Assembly: GCA_964423545.1 (NCBI GenBank)
Contig: CAYRFV010000089.1
Coordinates: 1-19,704, forward strand
Reading direction: 5' to 3'
Length of the DNA stretch: 19,704 bases
From: JALOOE01 sp964423545
GTDB lineage: Bacteria; Chloroflexota; Anaerolineae; CG2-30-64-16
Shown here: piece by piece, positions 13,853 to 19,704 of the stretch
How the letters are laid out: every line of letters starts with the position of its first letter
Numbering within the stretch: the first letter of the stretch is position 1
The notes under the pieces: generated by a model
Databases searched by the model: none
Told to the model about the DNA's origin: nothing
Seen by the model: only the letters and a program-made list of their open reading frames with translations
Translations under genes and position numbers: made by a program

Positions 13853-15352
13853 TCACTGTTCGCTGATTCGCACATACACCGTCGTGCCGCATCCCGTCTG
13901 CGATTCCACTGTCAGCGTGCCGCCAATCAGCTCGGCGCGCTCGCGCATGCCATAGAGACCCAAGCGGTTCTCGGTTGCGCCGCTCCGCAGGACACCCTCA
14001 GCATCGAAGCCGCAACCATTGTCCTCGATGATGGCGTTGATCTGCCCGTCGCGACGCTCCAGCAGCACACTGACATGGGTAGCGCGGGCGTACTTGGCGA
14101 TGTTGGTGAGCGCCTCCTGAACGATGCGATAGAGCGCGGTTTCGATCTCCGCTGCCAGCCGGCAGTCGTCCAGACCGATGATCTGCACAGCCACCGGAAT
14201 CTTGAAGCGCGCCGTGTACTCAGTTGCATAGCGGCGCAGCGCGGCCACCAACCCCAGGTCGTCCAGCACCGAGGGGCGCAGCTCCAGCGCCAGCCGCCGC
14301 ACATTCTCCAGGGTTGCTGAGGCCACGCCGCGCAAGTCGGCCAGGCGCGTGTGCACCTCAGCCGCAGAGGCCGCCTCTTCGACGTTGCGCAGGCCCACCA
14401 TCACCGAGGCCAGAGCCTGGCCGGTCTCGTCGTGCAGCTCGCGCGCGATCCGTTTGCGCTCCTCCTCCTGGGCGGCGATGATCTGACGCAGGTAGAAGGC
14501 GCGCATCTGCTCGCGCTCCTGGCGCTCAATATCAGCGGTCGCCAGGTCGGCGGTCATGACATTGAACGCGTCGGCCAGCTCGCCTAGCTCGTCATCGGCC
14601 CAGCGGCGCACGCGCGGGCTGTAGTCGCCCCGGCGTACTGCCTCGGTCGCCTCCACCAGTTGCCGTACGGGCCGGGTCAGCAGCCAGGTGAGGAAGATCG
14701 CGGCGAGGATGCCCACCAGCGAGACCAGGGCCGTCGTCAGCAGCAGCCGCGTGGTGATCGCGGCGACCGTCGCGCGCATCCGTGCTTCCGAGAGGCCGAT
14801 GCGCGCCGTACCGGCCTTGCCATCGAAGATCGGCACGGCGGTATCCCACACAACCCCCTCTTCCGTCAGGACGCTTGTCGTGCGATGATGGGCGTCCATC
14901 GCGACGCGATTGGCGCTCACCAGGTCGGCCGGAAAGCCGCTGCCGAAGGTGTGCGCCACCACCCGGCCATCATGATCCAGGATGAACGCGTAGCGCACGT
15001 CTGGGTTGTTCGTCTTCGTCTCGCGCAGCAGCTGCAGAATATTGTAGAGGTCGTTGATCAACAGCGGGTCGGTGCTGCGCGCGGCCAGATCGCGACCCAG
15101 GCTGACCGATGCTTCCTGCAATTGCGCCATCAGGGTGCGGGAGAGCGTGGCGCGCACCTGCAACGTGACGCCGCTGCCCAGGATCAGCACCAGCGCCAGC
15201 ACCATACCCAGGATCTTGGTGCGCAGGTTGACCGCGCTGATGAGCGTCCAGGCACGGGTAGGCAAGGAGGCCACGGACGCCTGCACCCACCGCCAGGTGC
15301 GGTGTGCCTTCGGCAGCGGATAGGCGGAGGGTATCACCCTGTCCCCCGTCAC
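13853..15352 (-). CDS. NarX-type membrane histidine kinase (HisKA_3)
   Basis: The 499-residue kinase has an N-terminal cytoplasmic stretch, a first membrane helix at about 46-66, and an extracytoplasmic sensor region at about 67-200 (with RYAFILDHDGRVVAHTF, a Cache/PAS-like look). A second helix (about 202-224) and a HAMP linker (225-275) follow. The phospho-acceptor is His307 in IARELHDETGQALASV, and the ATPase motifs are EALTNIAKYA, DNGCGFD and GLYGMRER. This is the NarX/DegS-type family that pairs with NarL-type regulators such as the next gene. The GTG start at 15352 overlaps the stop of the PhnD-like gene (GTGA). Coupling to a periplasmic binding protein suggests the kinase senses ligand through it, as AioS does with AioX; TtrS carries the binding domain fused. 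Confidence 0.9.
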   Translation of the reverse strand: MTGDRVIPSAYPLPKAHRTWRWVQASVASLPTRAWTLISAVNLRTKILGMVLALVLILGSGVTLQVRATLSRTLMAQLQEASVSLGRDLAARSTDPLLINDLYNILQLLRETKTNNPDVRYAFILDHDGRVVAHTFGSGFPADLVSANRVAMDAHHRTTSVLTEEGVVWDTAVPIFDGKAGTARIGLSEARMRATVAAITTRLLLTTALVSLVGILAAIFLTWLLTRPVRQLVEATEAVRRGDYSPRVRRWADDELGELADAFNVMTADLATADIERQEREQMRAFYLRQIIAAQEEERKRIARELHDETGQALASVMVGLRNVEEAASAAEVHTRLADLRGVASATLENVRRLALELRPSVLDDLGLVAALRRYATEYTARFKIPVAVQIIGLDDCRLAAEIETALYRIVQEALTNIAKYARATHVSVLLERRDGQINAIIEDNGCGFDAEGVLRSGATENRLGLYGMRERAELIGGTLTVESQTGCGTTVYVRISEQ

Positions 15353-16290
15353 GGCGTCCCCACGGCCTTATCGGTCAACTGACGCACGCTGTCGTACGCA
15401 GCGTCCTCGATGGGCACGAAGCGATCGAAGCCCAGAGCGGCGAGAATCGCCGGACCCTCGAGGTCATTCTGTAGGCCCAGCAGCAGTTCGTACAACTCCG
15501 CGCGCACCTGCGGCCGGATGTCCGGCCCGGTGACGACCGGCGGGATGCCGAACGGTGGGGAGCGATGGATCACCTTGACACGCGCTGTCAGGCCAGGATC
15601 ACGTGCCACCGCGAAATCGTAGACCAGGCTATCCACCGCCGCGCCATCGGCCAGGCCATCGGCGACCGCGCGGATGGCGTTGTCGTGGCTATAGGTGAAG
15701 AAGGTGCGGCCGAAGAACGCCTCCGGTTCACCCCCCAGCGCCTGCACAAGATGGGTAGGGTAGACGCGGCCCGTGAAGGAGATCGGATCGGTGAACGCAA
15801 AAACCTTGCCCTGGAGATCGGCTATGCTCCGCGCCGGACTATCGGCCGGCACGATGAGGTTGGAATGGTAGGCGGCCTCGCCGTTGACCTGGGGCGCGGC
15901 CAGTACTTGCATCCCAAAGTCGCGGTGGCCAGCGATGTAGGCGCTGGTGCACACGAAGGCCACGTCCACCTGGCCGTCAGCCAGGAGGTCGTTGACCTCT
16001 GTGTAGGTGCGGCGCTGCACCATCTCGACGGGCCGGTTGAGCTTCTGACCCAGGTAGGTCAGCAGGGGCGTGTAGCTGTCCACATTGCCGCGCGGCGAAA
16101 TGACCGCTGCGACCGCCACGCGCAGCGGCGCCACCGCGGCCGGCGGCGTCGCGGGCAGGGGGCGCAGGTCGTTCAGGCGCACGATCGGAATCGCGCCGGC
16201 CGCGGTCGGCGCGGCGCAGGAGGCCAGCAGCGGCAAGCAGCAGGCCAACACCAGGGCGATCACCGCACGCATCCATGCAATGCGCTTCAC
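15349..16290 (-). CDS. PhnD-family periplasmic binding lipoprotein, probable oxyanion sensor
   Basis: The 313-residue protein has a lipoprotein signal ending LLASC (Cys25) and the phosphonate-binding (PhnD/SBP type 2) fold: LRVAVAAVISPRGNVDSYTPLLTYL near 56-80, VDVAFVCTSAYIAGH near 108-122, and KVFAFTDPISFTGRVYPTHL in the middle. No ABC permease or ATPase is present. Its neighbours are a kinase and regulator, so it is more likely a sensor than a transporter component. AioX (arsenite) and the sensor part of TtrS (tetrathionate) are PhnD-like. Cys114 in FVCTSAY is the only cysteine in the mature domain after the lipid Cys and could bind a thiophilic ligand, which is inference. It starts GTG at 16290, overlapping the upstream gene by 4 bases. 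Confidence 0.86.
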   Translation of the reverse strand: MKRIAWMRAVIALVLACCLPLLASCAAPTAAGAIPIVRLNDLRPLPATPPAAVAPLRVAVAAVISPRGNVDSYTPLLTYLGQKLNRPVEMVQRRTYTEVNDLLADGQVDVAFVCTSAYIAGHRDFGMQVLAAPQVNGEAAYHSNLIVPADSPARSIADLQGKVFAFTDPISFTGRVYPTHLVQALGGEPEAFFGRTFFTYSHDNAIRAVADGLADGAAVDSLVYDFAVARDPGLTARVKVIHRSPPFGIPPVVTGPDIRPQVRAELYELLLGLQNDLEGPAILAALGFDRFVPIEDAAYDSVRQLTDKAVGTP

Positions 16291-16604
16291 GGTCCCTCTT
16301 CACGCACAGCCCGCAGTCGCTCACGCAGCATGTCCACTGTCGGCCAGCCCCGCATTCCCTCCGGCGTCCGGTACATCCGGCAGCTCATGTAGTACGCCTT
16401 GCGCGTTTCGGGCCACAGGTCCTGGCCATCAATGACGATGGACGGCGAGCCGAGAAAGCGACGTGCCGCGGCATCGTCGTCATCGCGCACCTCCACCAGC
16501 TCGACGGGCCACGTCAGGCCTTCCAGCGCACAGGCATCCCGCAGGTTCTGCAGTGCGGTTTCCCACGAAGGACAGCCGTCAAACAAGAGGAGTTGGATCT
16601 TCAT
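16287..16604 (-). CDS. Small thioredoxin-like protein (CPSW motif)
   Basis: A 105-residue protein starting MKIQLLLFDGCPSWETALQN: a strand followed by CPxW with Cys11, then LGSPSIVIDGQDLWP (the cis-Pro strand of thioredoxin folds) and SCRMYRTPEG (Cys75) near the C-terminus. Similar short proteins occur beside mercury and arsenic genes; none has a well-defined role that I can name. I place the start at 16604, where the family sequence begins. The open frame extends to 16709 but would run through the promoter. No ribosome site is seen and the -10 element lies 7 bases upstream, suggesting a leaderless message. It is the first gene of the sensor operon and overlaps the PhnD-like gene by 4 bases, so a redox or thiol-metalloid signalling role is plausible. 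Confidence 0.78.
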   Translation of the reverse strand: MKIQLLLFDGCPSWETALQNLRDACALEGLTWPVELVEVRDDDDAAARRFLGSPSIVIDGQDLWPETRKAYYMSCRMYRTPEGMRGWPTVDMLRERLRAVREEGP

Positions 16605-16611
16605 GCTGCGC

Positions 16612-16640
16612 AGTATACACCAAGAGGCTGGACTTGTCGT
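16612..16640 (-). promoter_or_regulatory. Promoter of the signalling operon, likely leaderless transcript
   Basis: The minus strand has ACGACA (16640-16635, 4 of 6 matches to TTGACA), a 17-bp spacer, and TATACT (16617-16612). Transcription would start at or within a base of the ATG at 16604, with no room for a Shine-Dalgarno sequence. Confidence 0.5.
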
Positions 16641-16664
16641 GTCTGCTCCGACACAATGTTGTGG

Positions 16665-16700
16665 CGAGTGACCGAGACGCCGACGCGTCTCAGTCACTCG
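16665..16700 (-). terminator. 16-bp hairpin between acr3 and the signalling operon
   Basis: The arms 16665-16680 and 16685-16700 are complementary at 15 of 16 positions, with a 4-nt loop. The hairpin lies 50 bp after the acr3 stop and just upstream of the signalling promoter. No T-run follows, but the position fits an end for the arsenic transcript. It could also be a binding site above the promoter. Confidence 0.5.
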
Positions 16701-16749
16701 TCTGGTCAACGCATCGCTGTTGATGCGCGAGACCTCTTACCGATTGCGC

Positions 16750-17907
16750 TCAGGCGCCCTTCGCCTTCACCGGCGGCGGGCAGGCCTCGGCGGCGGCGGC
16801 CACCATGCCGGCCGGCGCGGGCTGCAGTTCGTAGCCGAAATAGCGGCGCTGGAAACGCAACGCGACGTTCACCAGCGCGATCATCACCGGCACTTCGATC
16901 AACGGGCCGATGACCGCAGCAAAGGCCTCGCCCGAGGTAATGCCGAAGACCGCCACCGCCACGGCAATCGCCAACTCGAAGTTGTTGCTGGCGGCCGTGA
17001 ACGACATGGTCGTCGTCATCTTGTAGTTCGCGCCGGCCCGGTGCCCCATCCAGAACGTGATCAGGAACATGATCACGAAGTAGAGACCCAACGGAATCGC
17101 GATGCGCACGACGTCCAGCGGGTTCTTGATGATCTGGTCGCCCTGCAGGCTGAACATCACGATGATGGTAAAGAGCAGCGCAACCAGGGTGATCGGGCTG
17201 ATGCGGGGGATGAACCTGGTCTCGTACCACGCCGCGCCCTTAGCCCGCAGCAGGATGAACCGTGAGGCGAAGCCGGCGATCATCGGGATGCCCAGGTAGA
17301 TGAAGACGCTCTGCGCCAGCTCGCCGATGCTGATGCGCACCGTGGCGCTTTCCAGCCCCAGGGCCTGCGGCAGCACCGTGATGAAGACGTAGGCGTAGAC
17401 GCTGTAGAAGAGCACCTGGAAGACGCTGTTGAAAGCCACCAGGCCGGCCGCGTACTCGGTGTCGCCTTTGGCCAGCTCGTTCCAGACGATCACCATGGCG
17501 ATGCAGCGCGCCAGGCCGATCAGGATCAGGCCGATCATGTACTCCGGGTAGTCATGCAGGAAGATGACCGCCAGGATGAACATCAGGATGGGGCCGATGA
17601 CCCAGTTCTGCAGCAGGGACAGGCCCAGGATCTTGGTATTGCGGAAGACCTCGGGCAGGCGCTCGTACTTCACCTTGGCGAAGGGCGGGTACATCATCAG
17701 GATCAGGCCGATGGCGATCAGGACATTGGTCGTGCCGACCTGAAAGACGTTGATGACCTTCTCAATGCCGGGGACGAAATAACCGAGGGCAACGCCGATC
17801 GCCATGGCCAGGAAGATCCACAGCGTCAGGTAGCGGTCGAGCGTCGAAAGGCGTTTGGTCGCGCCCGCCGATGATCCAGTAATAGCCGACGAGGTAGTTT
17901 CAGACAT
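16750..17907 (-). CDS. acr3: ACR3-family arsenite efflux transporter
   Basis: A 385-residue membrane protein with about ten helices. After a short polar N-terminus, LDRYLTLWIFLAMAIGVALG begins the first helix. GLIMMYPPFAKVKY-like and GLARCIAMVIVWNELAKGD (Cys135) segments are diagnostic; that Cys is the conserved residue needed for arsenite transport in ACR3 proteins. Near the end are NFELAIAVAVAVFG and GPLIEVPVMIALVNVAL. It exports As(III) (possibly Sb(III)) using the proton gradient. The ATG at 17907 has GGAGG 9 bases upstream and overlaps the end of the YlbF-like gene by 8 bases. It receives arsenite made by the ArsC encoded two genes upstream. Confidence 0.95.
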   Translation of the reverse strand: MSETTSSAITGSSAGATKRLSTLDRYLTLWIFLAMAIGVALGYFVPGIEKVINVFQVGTTNVLIAIGLILMMYPPFAKVKYERLPEVFRNTKILGLSLLQNWVIGPILMFILAVIFLHDYPEYMIGLILIGLARCIAMVIVWNELAKGDTEYAAGLVAFNSVFQVLFYSVYAYVFITVLPQALGLESATVRISIGELAQSVFIYLGIPMIAGFASRFILLRAKGAAWYETRFIPRISPITLVALLFTIIVMFSLQGDQIIKNPLDVVRIAIPLGLYFVIMFLITFWMGHRAGANYKMTTTMSFTAASNNFELAIAVAVAVFGITSGEAFAAVIGPLIEVPVMIALVNVALRFQRRYFGYELQPAPAGMVAAAAEACPPPVKAKGA

Positions 17908-18358
17908 GATGAGATTCCTCCATTATCTGGTGAGGTAGCCGTGTAATAAGTCCACCTGAACTTGGGGGCCAAACGGCTGTCGACAGGCGGCGCGGCGCGG
18001 CGATCTGCTGGGAAAGCAGATCGACCACCGCCTGGCACACCCCGCGCAGATCCGCCTCCGCTTGGAAGTAGGTCTGCACCGAGGGCCGGCCGGCAAAAGA
18101 CCGGTGCAAGCGATTCAGCTCGGCCCGATCCTCAGGACTGACGGCGTTGAGCTTCAGCATCATCTGCAACGCCAGTTGTTTCTGCTGGTACGCCTGGATG
18201 CCGCGCTGGGCAGTCTCATCCCGTCGAAAGGCCGCGGCAGCCTGCCCGTAGGCTGTGAACGCAGGCGTCTCAGCCAGGCTGCCAGCCAGATCGCGGGTGG
18301 CATGGCGCACCACTTCCGGCGGCGCGATCGCGATCTCGCTCAGCACAAGGTCTGTCAT
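17900..18358 (-). CDS. YlbF/YmcA family protein in an arsenic operon
   Basis: A 152-residue mostly helical soluble protein from the ATG at 18358 (AGGAGA 6 bases upstream). Residues about 25-125 match the YlbF/YmcA pattern: LAETPAFTAYGQAAAAFRRD, IQAYQQKQLALQMM and VQTYFQAEADLRGVCQAVVD. In Bacillus, YlbF and YmcA form a complex with YaaT that affects RNA processing and development and can bind Fe-S clusters. What a relative does in an ars operon is unknown. The last 30 residues (after LLSQQIAAP) are not family-like and could be a lineage-specific tail or the result of a frame change. The ATG overlaps the arsC stop by 4 bases, so expression should track arsC and acr3. Confidence 0.8.
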   Translation of the reverse strand: MTDLVLSEIAIAPPEVVRHATRDLAGSLAETPAFTAYGQAAAAFRRDETAQRGIQAYQQKQLALQMMLKLNAVSPEDRAELNRLHRSFAGRPSVQTYFQAEADLRGVCQAVVDLLSQQIAAPRRLSTAVWPPSSGGLITRLPHQIMEESHHV

Positions 18359-18786
18359 GATGACTCTCCTGAGAACTCCTTGAGATATGCAGGGATGATC
18401 CGTGCGATGTCGTCGCGCACGGATCGAAAAACCGCCAGGACTTCTGCGTCGGCCCCCTGGGCCTTGGCCGGATCGGGAAAACCCAGGTGGACGCGCTTGC
18501 CCCGGCCCAACCACACCGGGCAGTTCTCTGCGGCGTCGTCGCACACCGTCACCACCACGTCGAATGGCATCTGGCGGTACTCGTCGGCCGACTTGGAACG
18601 GCCGCGATGCTCGATCCCGATCTCAGCCAGGACCTGAAGCGCCAGCGGATGCACGTAACCGGCCGGCTGCGTGCCCGCGCTGTACGCCACCCACGCGTCA
18701 CCGAGTCGGGCGTTCACGATGGCCTCGGCCATTTGGCTGCGGCAAGAGTTGCCGGTGCACAGAAAGAGCACTTTGCGTTGATTCAT
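18355..18786 (-). CDS. arsC: Arsenate reductase ArsC, low-molecular-weight phosphatase type
   Basis: The 143-residue protein begins MNQRKVLFLCTGNSCRSQMA with the phosphatase loop CTGNSCR (Cys10, Cys15, Arg16). The resolving pair lies at Cys82 and Cys89 (VCDDAAENCP), and the catalytic acid Asp in GFPDPAK. All three cysteines of the thioredoxin-coupled ArsC mechanism are present. It reduces arsenate to arsenite in the cytoplasm, which ACR3 exports. GAGGTG lies about 6 bases before the ATG at 18786, and the ATG overlaps the arsD stop by 4 bases. Length and motifs are normal. Confidence 0.95.
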   Translation of the reverse strand: MNQRKVLFLCTGNSCRSQMAEAIVNARLGDAWVAYSAGTQPAGYVHPLALQVLAEIGIEHRGRSKSADEYRQMPFDVVVTVCDDAAENCPVWLGRGKRVHLGFPDPAKAQGADAEVLAVFRSVRDDIARIIPAYLKEFSGESS

Positions 18787-19325
18787 GCAATCACCTCACG
18801 TGTCAGGTGATAACAGGCGCAGCGCATTGCTGACCGTGTCATTGACCGTCGCCTGCTTATGGCGGCCGCCGCGATCCCGATCAGCAGCTTATACTTGGCA
18901 GGCGCAGCCTGGTAATTGGGGTGTTGGAAGACCAAGGCTTTTTCGTCTATCTGATTCTGCGCGAATTCGGGCGCGAATTCCTTCAGCAGATCCATCACTT
19001 CGGCCAGGGTCGGATAGGCCCCGGCCTTGAGCACCTGGCGATGCACGCCGTTGTCAGGCAGCGCGGCCATCTGCTGCTCGCGCACCAGGCGCATCGCGTC
19101 GGGATTGTTGAGGAATGCGTTGGGATTGCTGCTCATCTGGCAGCGCTCGACGCGCACGCCGGTCGACTGCAGCGCCAGGATCATCCCGCTGACGTCCAGC
19201 AAGGTCTGGTCGACGGTCGGCCCGCACAGGCCGGTCGGACAGCACATCGGTGGATCGAAGAGCTCTACGACGGCGTTCAGCGCACGGCCGGACGTCGGAT
19301 CAACGATGGGAATCTGGTCAGCCAT
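18783..19325 (-). CDS. arsD: ArsD family arsenic metallochaperone/regulator with unusual C-terminus
   Basis: Residues about 20-120 are ArsD: VELFDPPMCCPTGLCGPTVD with Cys28, Cys29 and Cys34 (the As(III)-binding trio at Cys12/13/18 in the classic protein), then VERCQMSSNPNAFLNNPDAM and KAGAYPTLAEVMDLL. Plasmid ArsD passes arsenite to the ArsA ATPase; no arsA is in this window, so a regulatory or storage role is possible. The protein is 180 residues instead of about 120. The tail contains AAPAKYKLLIGIAAAAI and then an arginine-rich end (SRRRSMTRSAMRCACYH). In the other frame the end would read GRHKQATVNDTVSNALRLLS and stop just before the arsC ribosome site, which looks more protein-like. A single-base indel near 18850 is therefore possible. 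Confidence 0.85.
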   Translation of the reverse strand: MADQIPIVDPTSGRALNAVVELFDPPMCCPTGLCGPTVDQTLLDVSGMILALQSTGVRVERCQMSSNPNAFLNNPDAMRLVREQQMAALPDNGVHRQVLKAGAYPTLAEVMDLLKEFAPEFAQNQIDEKALVFQHPNYQAAPAKYKLLIGIAAAAISRRRSMTRSAMRCACYHLTREVIA

Positions 19326-19330
19326 GAAAG

Positions 19331-19346
19331 TTCAACCTGCGTTGAA
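19331..19346. promoter_or_regulatory. Candidate ArsR operator
   Basis: TTCAAC-CTGC-GTTGAA is a perfect 16-bp palindrome located 5 bp before the arsD start and 27 bp after the arsR stop. ArsR/SmtB repressors typically bind TTCAA/TTGAA- or ATCAA/TTGAT-type inverted repeats, so this may be the site that lets arsenite control arsD and the genes after it. No strong promoter hexamers are seen beside it. Confidence 0.5.
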
Positions 19347-19373
19347 GTAGTCGAGCAAGAGAGGAGCGTACAA

Positions 19374-19704
19374 TTAGCGCGCACCCAGCATGACCAACTC
19401 AGGTGAAACCGGAGCACTCTGCGGGCCGCAGGTGAGGCGACGGGGCCTGACGCGCGCCGGATCGAAGAAGGCGCCGAAAGCCCGGCTGAGCGCCGCCAAC
19501 GCGTCAAGATTCACAGAGAAATAGACCCAACGTGCATCGAAGGGGTCGCGTTCCGAGTCCACCAGCCCCGATTCCCGCAGGATCCGCATGTGATGGGAGA
19601 TGAGATTGGGTGGGATGTCCAGCGCCTCGCCCAGCTCGCAGTTGCACTGCACGCCTTCCATGATGAGATGGAAAATCAGCAGGCGCTTTGGCTCGGCGAG
19701 CACC
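19374..19704 (-). CDS. arsR: ArsR/SmtB family repressor, 5' end cut by window edge
   Basis: About 110 residues are visible. The N-terminus lies beyond the window, since the family has residues before VLAEPKRLLIFHLIMEG. The winged helix-turn-helix is clear: GEALDIPPNLISHHMRILRESGLVDSERD, then the wing ARWVYFSV. A CxC pair in GVQCNCELGEAL lies where ArsR-type sensors carry As(III)-binding cysteines (ELCVCDL-like). A further Cys occurs in the tail (LTCGPQSAP). It should repress the arsenic operon until arsenite binds. It ends TAA at 19374, 48 bp before arsD. GTG at 19703 is an in-frame codon, not necessarily the start. Confidence 0.9.
   Translation of the reverse strand, partial: VLAEPKRLLIFHLIMEGVQCNCELGEALDIPPNLISHHMRILRESGLVDSERDPFDARWVYFSVNLDALAALSRAFGAFFDPARVRPRRLTCGPQSAPVSPELVMLGAR

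Overview
The window is GC-rich, and every gene I can support lies on the minus strand, so transcription runs from high to low coordinates. Gene content (Sec-type selD with yedE/yedF, an SrdBCA/TtrBCA-like molybdoenzyme, ACR3, ylbF) and small palindromic repeats suggest a bacterium of the Chloroflexota or a similar deep-branching group. That placement is inferred from style and gene mix; there is no marker gene. A run of 10 Ns shows this is a draft assembly.

In transcription order there are four blocks. (1) 19704-16750 is an arsenic detoxification operon: arsR (cut by the window edge), arsD, arsC (low-molecular-weight phosphatase type), a YlbF-family gene and acr3. The genes overlap by 4-8 bases except at the arsR-arsD gap, which holds a palindromic ArsR-type operator candidate. 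(2) 16604-13140 is a signalling operon: a small thioredoxin-like protein, a PhnD-family periplasmic binding lipoprotein, a NarX-type histidine kinase and a NarL-type response regulator. (3) 12682-6675 is a respiratory molybdoenzyme operon: a Tat-exported four-cluster Fe-S subunit, an NrfD-type membrane subunit, a 1090-residue molybdopterin catalytic subunit and an FmdE-family protein. Blocks 2 and 3 together resemble ttrSR-ttrBCA (tetrathionate) or srdBCA (selenate), with the sensor split into a binding protein and a kinase. The substrate is probably a sulfur, selenium or arsenic oxyanion, but the sequence does not decide which.

(4) 6225-1453 is a selenium/sulfur operon with its own strong promoter: a short UGA-containing leader ORF, the YedE putative selenium transporter, a TusA-like protein, YedF, SelD, a cysteine-desulfurase-like enzyme and a DUF3343 carrier-like protein. 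SelD is itself a selenoprotein. Its true start is a GTG at 3907, followed by an in-frame UGA at codon 17 where other SelDs have the catalytic Cys/Sec. A hairpin 26 nt further on resembles the E. coli fdhF SECIS. Ordinary gene calling would lose this active-site segment. The operon would take up selenium, carry it as persulfide or selenide-type species on Cys residues, and make selenophosphate for Sec and/or selenouridine.

The low-coordinate end holds a decayed PCuAC copper-chaperone lipoprotein (frameshifts plus loss of the metal-binding middle), a 68-residue membrane protein with its own promoter, and a DUF3842 gene cut by the window edge. The main leads are the Sec-containing SelD, the UGA/hairpin leader upstream of yedE, and the combination of an oxyanion sensor, a molybdoenzyme, selenium assimilation and arsenic resistance in 20 kb. 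I saw no rRNA, tRNA, CRISPR array, transposase or phage gene.
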